The notes beneath the pieces are model-generated. The model saw only the letters and a program-made list of their open reading frames with translations. It was not told the DNA's origin and did not search any database. Shown piece after piece: positions 24,360-33,469 of a DNA stretch of 64,000 nucleotides (position 1 is its first letter; every line of letters starts with the position of its first letter). A program made the position numbers and the translations under genes. The stretch spans positions 32,821,936 through 32,885,935 of the forward strand of contig CM040431.1 of assembly GCA_022702705.1 (NCBI GenBank). Reading direction: 5' to 3'. Origin of the DNA: Papilionanthe hookeriana x Papilionanthe teres (lineage: Eukaryota > Streptophyta > Magnoliopsida > Asparagales > Orchidaceae).

Positions 24360-25480
24360 GAATGTGTAGTTAAGTGCATTGTGTGTATATATATTGTGTG
24401 TGTATATATTGTGTGTGTATATATTGTGTGTGTTGAGTTGTGTGGTGCAGTGCATTGAAGTGTAGTTAAGTGCAGTGCATTGAAGTGTAGTGAAGTGCAT
24501 TGTGTGGTGTTGTGTAGTGTGCAGTGTGTGTGATGTGTAGTGTAGTGCTGTGTGTTTGTGTGGAAGTGCAGTGTGTGTGTTTTTACAGTGCAATGTGTGT
24601 GATGTGCAGTGCTGTGTGAAGTGTAGTGCAGTGCAATGTGTTCTGGGTGTAGTGCAGTGTATTGTGTAGTGAAGTGCGGTGCGGCTTGTGGTGCAGTGAA
24701 GTTTGTGAAGCTGTTTCGTGTATTGAGTTGTGTGGTGCGATTGCATCGAAGTGTAGTTAAGTGCGGTGCATTGAAGTGTAGTGAAGTGCATTGTGTGGTG
24801 TCGTGTAGTGTGCATTGTGTGTGATGTGTAGTGTAGTGCTTGTGTGTTTACGTGGAAGTGCGAGTGTATGTGTGTTTTTGCAGGTGCAATGTGTGTGATG
24901 TGCGGTCTTGTGTGAAGTGTAGTGCAGTGCAATGTGTGTGCAGTGCAGTGCAGGTGTGAAGTGTAGTGCGATCTTGTGTTGAGTTGTGTGGTCTTGTGAG
25001 TGCGATTGTGCGATTGTGCGATTGTGTAATGCAATGTGTAGTGTTGTGTGTGATTTGGGGTAATGCGATGTGTAGTGCAGTGAAATTGAAGTGCGGTGAG
25101 TGAAATTGTGTGAGTGAGTGAAGTTGTGTAGTGAAGTGCGGTACAATGTGTGTGATGTGTAGTGCGGTGAAGTTGTGTGTGAAGTGTGTGGGTGTGTGAT
25201 TCCGAGTGGGCGCGTGCAGATGAAGTGTGTGTGTATTGCGATGTGTGAATAGTGTTGAATTGGGTGTGTGAAGTGCGAGTGAATTTGAAGTGCGGTGAAG
25301 TGTGTGGGTGTGTGATTCCAGTGGGCCGTGCAATGTGAACTCCGTGTAGTGTAGTGAAGTGTGTGTAGTGTAGTGCGATGTGTGAAGTCGAGTGTGTGTA
25401 GTGCGGTGCGATGTGTGTGCGAGTGCGGTGAACCTCTGTAGGTGAGTGACGTGCATTAAATTTGAAGTGCAGTAAAGTGT
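24360..25480 (+). repeat. G/T-rich array of GTGTAGTG/GAAGTGC words
   Basis: About 1.1 kb built from GTGTAGTG, GAAGTGC, GTGCAGTG and GTGTGTGATG, nearly free of C on the plus strand. A higher-order unit of about 290 bp is visible: TTGAGTTGTGTGGTGC at 24433 recurs at 24723, and the text after each copy runs parallel for over 200 bp. His/Thr-rich open frames on the minus strand are just the complement of this array, not genes. Confidence 0.88.
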
Positions 25481-25556
25481 AGTGTTGTATAGTGTTTGTA
25501 AAAACCTATGTAACTGTTCAAAAGTTTCATTAATGAAAATAAAGTACTCACTTCCC

Positions 25557-25585
25557 GTGGACGTAGGTCAATTTGACCGAACCAC
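25557..25585 (+). promoter_or_regulatory. LTR-type hairpin block in the Harbinger leader
   Basis: GTGGACGTAGGTCAATTTGACC followed by GAACCAC forms nested inverted repeats (GTGG/CCAC around GGTCAA/TTGACC). An AATAAAG word lies upstream. The same block, with the same context, occurs in the solo LTR at 17549-17576. It suggests that part of the leader of the 23587 element is an inserted LTR or an LTR-like terminator. Confidence 0.5.
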
Positions 25586-25728
25586 GTAAATTTCGTGTTC
25601 CTTTACCTTAGTAGCATTTTAAATTTCTGTGTTCCTTTACTTTAGTAAGCATATTAGCCTAGACTTTCATATGTTCGTTTATTTATTTCATATTTAAAGA
25701 TATTGCTGACTTGTCTCCTATTATTAGT

Positions 25729-26605
25729 ATGGAAAGTAAGAACAAAGAAGTTGCCACTCTCGCAATGTGGGAGAAGGACATAAAATTAATTTTTTGCGAT
25801 ATATGCATTGCGGAAATCGAAAGAGGCAATAGACCGAACTCTTTTTTCGAGCGAAGGACGTGCAAAACATAGTAACAACTTTTAGGGAGGTGACGGGCGA
25901 GGGGATTACGACAGTTGCAGCTTAAAAATAAATAGGACCAGCTAAAGAAAGAATTGAAGCTATGGAAGGACCTAAAACATGGATTTACTGGTTTGGGCTG
26001 GGATCCGTCGAAGCGAACTATTGCTGCTACAGAAGAATGGTGGACTGAAAGGCTACCGGTAAGACATAATTGAATTAGTTTTGCTTGTCTTTGCACCACT
26101 GCTAATAAAATTTATTTATTCTTACAGATTTATCCTACGGCGAGGAAGTTCAAAACAGCTGGGATAGAACCAGAATTCGAGGAGAAACTCGATCGAATGT
26201 TTGGTGGGACAATAGCCACGAGGAATTACGCGGTTGCACCTAGCCAAACAATGGTTGATACAACCCCCGAGGAGGTCGCCGTAGAACTTTCAAACGATTC
26301 GGCAGAACTCCGCATATACGATCAAGCCGAAATGCAATCTACAAACCGAACGAAGCGGCCCCGGATCGATAAGAAGAGGAAAAGCATCGTTGGAAGTATG
26401 AAAGAGCAGCTATCATTACTTGTGGAATCAGCAAATGATGCTCCACATAAAGTTCAAAAACGCCGTCCACGAGGTTGTTAGGCTTCTAAAGGAAGACCCG
26501 CGAGATTATAGGGAATCGACCACTTTTCTTCTTTCGTTATCGACCTCCTCCGGACTCTCTCCACCGAGACTTTTTCATTGCGAGTTGATAGAGAGCTACG
26601 CTTAG
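25729..26605 (+). pseudogene. PIF/Harbinger ORF, Myb/SANT-like (trihelix-type) DNA-binding protein, pseudogene
   Basis: The frame opens MESKNKEVATLAMWEKD and continues IKLIFCDICIAEIERGNRPN, the typical start of the Myb/SANT-like (PF12776-type) protein that partners the transposase in plant PIF/Harbinger elements. After a stop and a frame slip near 25870 it resumes in another frame with DQLKKELKLWKDLKHGFTG and LGWDPSKRTIAATEEWW, the second half of the domain. A TAG replaces an expected Trp codon near 25931. An intron at 26059-26127 has GTAAGA and TTACAG borders, after which KFKTAGIEPEFEEKLDRMFG follows. A second slip near 26425 moves the tail to a frame ending at 26605. The partner protein normally binds element ends together with the transposase. 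Several independent lesions make it a pseudogene. Confidence 0.85.
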
Positions 26606-26842
26606 AATACATTCGATATTATTTTGACCGACGCACCTCGTGATATGATATGGAAATGTTGCTTTTATTTCATCTATTGTTATTGTTGTTATCGATGTTG
26701 TACGGACAATTTTTATTTTGAATGGTTGAATGTTTGAGTTATTTCCTTTCTTAATGTAGTTCATTCATATGTTTCGCTAAGGTACTTGTTGATTTCTATA
26801 GAGAGTAACATGTTTTCTTTGAAAGGTGCAGTTTATACCGTC

Positions 26843-28083
26843 ATGAATCCAGAGGAGATCCGACGCCGTAGGAGAAACGCAGCGATAAATATAATCGTCG
26901 CAATACTACAATACATACGTCGATCGTGAACCTTGTTACACTTCATCTCGAGTTGGAGAACATTGGATGGGTGAAATGATTTCGGGACACCCAACGAGAT
27001 TTCGTAACATCTTCGAATGTCACATGAGGTTTTCGGAGATCTTCTAGTTGACCTAAAAACATCTCATGGACTCCATGGGTCTTATAGGACAACGGACGCG
27101 TGAAGTGTTGGGCATCACACTTTTTATACTCGTCACGTAACGAGTCCACGAGGGGAGCCATGGAACGTTTCCAAGCATTCGTCGGAAACAATTAGCCGAT
27201 ATTTCTCGATTGGTTTGGCTTCTCTTGTCGGTTTAGCAAATGATGTACTAAAACCAACCGATCCGACATTTGCAAGGACCCCGACGGAGATTCTTAACGA
27301 CGAACGATACATGCCATATTTCAAGGTACAAATGTTAAATAAAACAAATTTTTATGGAATGGATTGCATATTTATATGATTATTTTTTCCTTGAGGATTG
27401 CATCGGCGCAATAGCATGGAACGCACGTTCATGCTATATAGTGCTTGGATAACGAGAAAGTAGCTTATATCGCAGCGGTTAGGAGGACAACTCGGAATAT
27501 TATGGCCGTTTGTGATTTCAACATGTGCTTTACATTTGTATTGGCTGGATGGGAGGCGGCGCACATGACGATGAGACTCTTTAAAGTTGCAACAAGAAAG
27601 CCGAGTACTAATTCCTCACTCACCTCCCGGTAAGGTCATTTATAATATTAAAAGATGATGTTTTTGGTCATACACCTAACTATACTTTCTATCATTACAG
27701 TGGAAGTATTATTTGGTAGATGCTTGGCTACCCCATGCAGAGGGGTATCCTAAACCATATCCGGATACAAGATATCATATTCCGCATTTTCAAAGAGCTT
27801 AGTAATCGCACGAGAACTAGAAAGGAGCTCATTTAATAAGAGACATTCATCTCATGCGAGGCGTTATTGAGAGAACATTCGGAGTTTGGAAGAAGAAGTG
27901 GGCCATTCTTCGGGATATGCCTCCTTATCCGTTCCCCAAACAGTGCGGATAAGTGTTGGCAACTATGGGCCTTCATAACTATATCAGGCGGCATCCAACT
28001 CGGGCGGATGTTGATTTTGACGAGAGTTCTACTGATCGACGGTTTACGGGACCGCATTGAACCGTCTCAACCACGGAGAGGAT
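26843..28083 (+). pseudogene. PIF/Harbinger DDE transposase (HARBI1-like), pseudogene
   Basis: Pieces of a HARBI1-type transposase lie in order: GEHWMGEMISGHPTRFRNIF (N-terminal helix region), SRYFSIGLASLVGLANDVLK, RTPTEILNDERYMPYF, DCIGAI, then NIMAVCDFNMCFTFVLAGWE, YYLVDAWLPHAEGYPKPYPD, GVIERTFGVWKKKWAILRDM and GLHNYIRRHP. Introns are recognisable at 27326-27395 and 27630-27700 (GTAAGG..ATTACAG). The first catalytic Asp region (after DCIGAI) is frameshifted by one extra base, the second (AHD in relatives) also falls at a frame slip, and the third acidic residue is present in VIERTFG. There are stops at many points. It lies 240 bp after its Myb-like partner and in the same direction. Such enzymes cut and paste the element at TTA-like targets in the nucleus. 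Confidence 0.85.
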
Positions 28084-29365
28084 GACAATAGTGCACCAAT
28101 CAGTACAAAAGAAGGGGAGGGTGCAAATGAAATGGCAACGACTTCGAGCAGTACATTACTCGATTGTTAGTTGGAGAGTGAGTGTTTTTTGCAGTCTGCA
28201 ATGTATGCCTTTTACATTCTTTTTGAAGACTTTACTTCACATTATTTACAATTCAACACTCTAGATTGATTCTTTTCATTTTGTTTCGACCATTTTATAC
28301 TCAAATTAATTAAGCTCGCATGTGTGCTCAGTATTACGGTAAACATGAGCTCCAGCACGTCGGCTACCTCTCGCCGATCTGCATGTCAGTCGCGGGTCGC
28401 AGGCATCTCTTTAACATCACGTCGCCGCATAGACTTTCGACGAAAGTTTTATGCCCGTCCTCGGGACATTCCGGATCGTTGTCGTTTCTTCCGATGGGCG
28501 GATAGTTACTGATTCTCACAAGTCCGACGCCTGGGAGTGTACGACCACAACGGAAGACGCAGCTGAAACGGAGTTACAGATTATGAAAACTAAAGTGAAC
28601 ATTATTTTATTGTTGGTTGTTGTTGGAATAGTCCTTCGGCTTTTTTTTCACTCTATCGTCGTCGCCACGTGTTTGAGAGTAGTATATGTTTCATTGTATA
28701 ACTCTACGACTATTTTGAGATTTCGCAATCGCGTAACTCTACGTATTATTTTGAGATTTGGAAACGCTTCTCATTTGTGTTATTAAATTTTTAATATAAT
28801 TTGAAGAATCTATTTAAAATATTTTATAAAGCTCGTAAATTTTTTATTAATATGAACAATCTTTTTAAATTATAAAAATTTTAATATATATATATATATA
28901 TATAATTCATTAAAATTAAAAGATAACTAAATATTTTATTTTACAATTAAATTAAAATATAACGAAGTCTCGTAAATATTTTCGTTAATACACTTAAAGA
29001 ATTTAACCTATATATAGTGAATTATCGAATCGAATCAATAGTTCACTATATATATAGAAAATATATATTAAAGATATAAAAATAAAAAATCTAATTTCAA
29101 TTTATAAATTTGTATATTTAAATATAAATATTTAAAAAAAATTTATTTCACTTTCAAATATTTCATCCTACATAAATATATCCAAATATTAAAACAGCTT
29201 CTAATAAACAGGGGCAGTCTGGTCATTTTCTGCCCCGCAGCTGTTTTTCCACAGCTGCAACCAAACATACAAATGACTTTCTCGCAATTTCTTCACTAGC
29301 TCTTCACGAAATACAGATCTGTGCAATTGAAAAGCTGAGCAGCACAGCTGCTTCCAAACAGGCCC
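28084..29365. other. 3' end of the Harbinger relic
   Basis: Holds short frames that look random, then AT-rich DNA with a 20-bp (AT)n tract near 28887. Just before the right terminus, CAGCTGCAACCAAAC (about 29256) and CAGCTGCTTCCAAAC (29346) repeat each other, a likely subterminal repeat. Confidence 0.5.
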
Positions 29366-29377
29366 TCAGTTACTCCA

Positions 29378-29830
29378 TTATTCACCCGAATTGGCATTTC
29401 CGAACAGCTCCAGCAATGCCACCTGACCTCTGTCGTTCACACACGTGTCTAAAATCAACGGCCAGATGCTAACTTTCTCGCTCAATGCCTTCAATAAAAT
29501 AAGGGCTGAAATGGGACCGGAAAAGCCAGCGCTGATTGGTCGAACTGCAGGAATCGGATTACTTGCGGGACAAACACGATGGACTGTCGGCTCTCTGGGC
29601 AACAGAGCTTTGCTTAGTGCAGGAGCAGCACGACTTTTCTTGAGTTCACACGTGGCAATGATCCAGCCGCCCCTGTTGCTTCGTTATAGACAACGGATCG
29701 ACGGCGTGGCCGTAACGGTGAATAAAGTTTGCTTAAACGTGTTAATTAACGGGGCATTACGGTTCGCGAAAAATGTAGAGAAGGGTATTATCGTCATTGA
29801 TCTTTCGCGGCGCGATTAAGCAAAGTCGCT
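29378..29830 (+). other. Non-repetitive island with a 124-codon frame, unassigned
   Basis: Directly after the Harbinger element lie about 450 bp of balanced base composition with a CACACGTGTC (G-box/ABRE-like) word at 29437. The frame 29445-29819 encodes 124 residues without stops (FNKIRAEMGPEKPALIGRTA, GVAVTVNKVCLNVLINGA), and a shorter minus-strand frame overlaps it. I recognise no domain. It could be a small gene, an old promoter, or chance. Confidence 0.3.
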
Positions 29831-30155
29831 CGGCGTTGGGATTCTCAGTTATTAATGAAAATTCCATATGCTCATTCCTTCGTGCTTTTAAGAGTTTAAT
29901 CTCTAAGCTTTACTTTTAGATTTGGGTGGAAAGTTAAAAAATTAGATAAAATGATTAAATAATTGCTTATTACATTAATTAAAAAAGTCAGATTTTGAGA
30001 TCATGCGTTGCTTAATTAAAAAATGGGATTTTCTGATTATGAGGCTGCATAAAAATTGGTGTTTCAAATAAGTTTATTAAATGGCTCCATAGTTGTATTT
30101 CTAATATTCACTTTTTATGATATTAACAATAATGAGTTAAAGGGTTACTTGTTCA

Positions 30156-31195
30156 TGTGTGCTAGAAAATTTGCAGCGGTAGATAAATGAATTAGCATGT
30201 TAGCATTACAAATTCAACACTCACTCTAGTGAAAGAAAACAACCAATAATAACATCAGAAATTTTTACGTGGAAAAACCTGCTATAAGAAAAAACGACAG
30301 GGCCTACCTCAGTTGTAAAAATTCACTATAGGTTGATGACCACAGAAACACCTTGTCCCACAGACGGGGAAAAGGTTATTAGACTTTCCAAGTAGAAAGT
30401 TGACTGACGGCATCTAGTTGGTGGTTGTTGACGATGATTGTTAGTAATTAAAAGTGATTGGTGGTTTTTGACAATGGTCGACAGTGGCTGACGGCGATCG
30501 GCGGGTGTCGACGATAGTCAGCGGTGGTCTACAACGATCCATGATGATCGACGGCGATCGGCAGTGGTCGCCGACAGCGATCAACAGCTGCTAGCGGCGA
30601 TCAACAGCTGATGGCAACGATCGACGACGGCATTGATGGTGCTGGTCTTCAACTCTGTTTCAAAGTCTCAAGTACTCTCTCAAGGCTCACGCTCCCCTCA
30701 TGTGAGGGATGGAGCAATATTTATAGTGTTATGTGAGCAATTAATGCAGTAGTATGAAACATTTTGATCGGACGGTTTGAAGAGCATCCTTCAATCAAAC
30801 AGAGTTTGATAAATATTTGTGTGCCTTAATGGTGTCAAAATTGAGCAATCTTATGCTCGTTGGATTCATCTTGTCAGGATGCTCAATTCGATTATTAACT
30901 TGCAAGATTATGCATTTGTTTGACTTTCCAAATGTGTTCAAAAATCCTAAGATTGGTCTAATGACTTGATATGGGCTTGATTTGACTAAGATTGGACTAG
31001 TTTTTATATCATTAGGTCCATTGCATCGAGCAAGCCAGTTTGACCATAAGTTTGTTGAAATCGAAATTCTGGGTGACTCTTAATTGAAGTCTGAATAAAT
31101 TTTGTTAAAAAAATTGTCTCGAGATACGTGTTAATTCCTCCAGATTCATGCTGAATGATGGAGAATTGCTGGAGACATACCAGTTGCCACCTATA
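30156..31195 (-). mobile_element. LTR-like repeat, copy 1 (decayed)
   Basis: Similar along most of its length to 45468-46456. On the minus strand it has an ACTATAAATATTG TATA box near 30725, then a degenerate CCACCG/GATCG array (30420-30640), then the U5-like block GGTTTTTCCACGTAAAAATT near 30280. Its ends are not clear and I see no target duplication. Confidence 0.6.
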
Positions 31196-31199
31196 TTCG

Positions 31200-31789
31200 C
31201 GCGAGATCAAATTCATCGCGCGTGTGTGTGTGCATTACTTTTACTATAAGAACAATATAAATCCAGAATAATGTAGGTTCAATCCCTACATCAGCCAAAA
31301 TTTGGGTTTGGTGGGCAGGTGGACTGAAGCTAGGAAGGCGGAAGAAAGCAGGTGGGCCGGTTGAAGCTAAAGTCGCAAGCTCTTGAGCACGAAGCTCAAG
31401 AGACGGACCTGAAGGCAGAAGGCCCGGACGGGCTGGGCTCAAGTTGGGAAGGCACCAACCGCTGGAATCCGAACAACCCGCAGGAATATAAACCGCAGAA
31501 ACCGAAAAGGAGGTGCGAATCTAAACCACTAGATGTGGAAGCCGACAAAGAGGCATTTAAGAATACTTTAAAAGCTAAAGTTGCTTTTTTTTGTGAGTTG
31601 TTGTCCCATCATTTTTTTTAATGAATTTAGAAGGTGAAAGGCAAAAATTTGGAATGTAAAAGATCAAATGTCAGAATGACATAGAATTTAAGCAGATTTC
31701 AAAATAATTTAAATAAATTTAGAAGCTGAAAAAGCCATAGTTGGAATGTGGAAGGTCAAAGGACAAAAGAATTAATGTTATGCCCCATC
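31200..31789. other. Intergenic; purine-rich, unassigned
   Basis: A GC-richer stretch at 31300-31520 (AAGCAGGTGGGCCGG, GAAGGCCCGGACGGG) has an 89-codon frame with no recognised domain. No boundaries were found. Confidence 0.45.
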
Positions 31790-31795
31790 TTAAGC

Positions 31796-31804
31796 CTATA
31801 AATA
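31796..31804 (+). promoter_or_regulatory. TATA-like box upstream of the antisense-ORF relic
   Basis: CTATAAATA within AAGCCTATAAATATAGG, about 210 bp upstream of the start of the 32007 reading frame and in the same direction. Between them are purine-rich leader-like DNA and GAAGAGTTGTGG-type short repeats (31940-32060). Confidence 0.4.
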
Positions 31805-32006
31805 TAGGTCATGTATGAGGGGAAGAACATCCAATGAGAAGAAGTAGAAGGAGAAATAGAGAAATACAGTGGAGAGGAGTTTTTTGCTAGCGAGATTTTC
31901 CCAAAAAGGAAAGTCATCTTGCGCTGCAATGAAGAGCTGTGGCGAATATTTGCATTGAAGAGTTATGACGGAGAGTTGCGACGAAGAGTTGTGGTGAAGA
32001 GTTGCT

Positions 32007-32575
32007 GTGGAGAGTTGGGATGAAGAGTTTAGGCGGAGAGTTCGACAAAGAGTTGTGGAAATGGCGATAGCTGGAGAACATCGTTCCACTGAGAACCTAA
32101 GGAAACGCCAGAAGCTTAAGAATGCGGCGTCAATTCTGACAGAGAGTGACTTGATCCAGTTTCAAAACAAGTATTACTTCCCGAATGATATGGTGTTAAA
32201 ATTATTTATATCGATTGATCGAGCGTATACTCCTTCTTTCGGGTATGTTGCAGTTTATGAGGCAGCATTGAGAGCTGCCGTACGATTTCTGCCAGCACTC
32301 GAGTTTATTGAAATTGTGAAGGTGTTCGGAGTTTATGTAGCTCAGTTGTCTTGTTGGGTAGTAACAATCATGATAAGGTTGATTGTTTTATTCAGGAGTT
32401 GTGGGTTAACGTTAATTCCGAGATTATAATGTGGGTGTACATGTTCTTTAGTTACATGCACGATCGAGTGATGTTTAGCACAAGACATTGGATTTTCACT
32501 TAAAGGAACCGATAAGACAATGGTCCGTGAGATTCTTCTTTATGAAGAATGATTGGGTGCTCCGTGAGAGGTGAG
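32007..32575 (+). pseudogene. Tat-type Ty3/gypsy extra ORF (Transposase_28-like), N-terminal relic
   Basis: The first 140 codons are open. ILTESDLIQFQNKYYFPNDM, DRAYTPSFGYVAVYEAALRA and FLPALEFIEIVKVFGVYVAQ match the order of the 'putative gypsy-type transposon' (PF04195-like) domain: S/T-E-S-D-L, a charged R-A-C/Y-x-P motif, G-Y-V-A-x-Y-E, then a hydrophobic helix ending before A-Q-L. After frame slips near 32400 a further match appears, WSVRFFFMKNDWVLRER, corresponding to the W-x-x-x-F-F-F motif further along the same protein. In Tat-lineage retrotransposons this protein is encoded as an extra, usually antisense, ORF near the 3' end; its function is not known. No other element parts are recognisable right around it. 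Confidence 0.65.
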
Positions 32576-32599
32576 GAAGGTTCCAATAGTTGCATGTCT

Positions 32600-33469
32600 C
32601 TCTTAAGACTAGTAAGGAGAGAATACTGCACATGCTAGAATTTGAGTTTGGAATCTCTTAGATTATCTTAAGTTCATTTTGGTCTTACTAGATTGTTAAA
32701 TTGATCATTCCATGTTGAATTGTTATATCTTAAATTATGTTGAGTGTCTTTTGTCTTAATTGACCAAGGAGTGAGGGCAAATGATTGATTTCAATGTTTA
32801 ATGGAGAGTTATGTGAATAGACTCATCTGGGGATGTGCTTATAAAGCTTAAGAATTTTACACTCTTACCCCTCAATTGGGTTTGAGCTTGTACTGTTTTC
32901 AAATGTTTAAAGTTCACGTATGTTTTCTTCTTTTATCCTCAAGTGATATTAGATCGAACCTAATCCACTACCAAGCTCTTAAGGCATAGCGGTAAACTTA
33001 TAATTTTGAAAAAGTATATCAGTTATGTTTGATTGGTATTGAAAGATTGAATTTTGTTTGTTCATTTGTTAGGGGTTTAAATTAATTAATTATGAACTTT
33101 CTAACTGAACCCCTCACGTTTGAATCTTACAGGCTTTCATTTTATTCAATTTATAATAATTCAAATAATTGTAATTTTATCCCTTTTGTAGAAAATATTG
33201 TGAATGAGTTGCAACCCAATTACCCTTGACATTTCAATCATTTCAGAGAATTGATCATCATTATCAATGCCCTCTGATGTCCCCTAGAATGTGCGCATTT
33301 TTATATATGTAATTACGTCAATTTCAATCTCCAGTTACAACACCAAATACTTGATCCGACCAACAATTACGCAGAAATATAATTCCATGGCCATAAACTT
33401 AAGCCAGTTTAATTATGGCGGTTAGTATGCAAAATAAATATGTTGTAGAGTTTAGAATTTAATTTATAT
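32600..33469. other. Intergenic, no recognised gene
   Basis: AT-rich DNA without long frames or clear repeat borders. Confidence 0.6.

Larger units (their letters stand above)
23587..29365 (+). mobile_element. PIF/Harbinger transposon relic, 5.78 kb
   Basis: Ends are GGGCGTGTTTGGAAG at 23587 and, inverted, GGGCCTGTTTGGAAG at 29365: 14 of 15 bases match. TCA flanks both sides (23584-23586, 29366-29368), consistent with a 3-bp target duplication although not the usual TTA/TAA. Inside, in order, are a GC-rich leader, a long G/T-rich array (24360-25480), a Myb/SANT-like pseudogene and a DDE transposase pseudogene. Two adjacent genes of this kind are the hallmark of autonomous plant PIF/Harbinger elements. 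Both are disrupted, so this copy cannot move by itself. Confidence 0.85.

Noticed and set aside
24294..25456. Long minus-strand frames rich in His and Thr (up to 246 codons)
   Set aside because: They are the complement of the G/T-rich array; composition and repeats explain the lack of stops.
25557..25585. Hairpin as a Rho-independent terminator
   Set aside because: Plant nuclear DNA does not use such terminators, and the block is shared with LTR U5 regions.
31273..31297. tRNA-like T-arm (GTAGGTTCAATCCCTAC followed by ATCAGCCA)
   Set aside because: No matching acceptor, D-arm or anticodon stem upstream; not a tRNA gene. A decayed organelle or SINE tRNA tail is possible but not supported.
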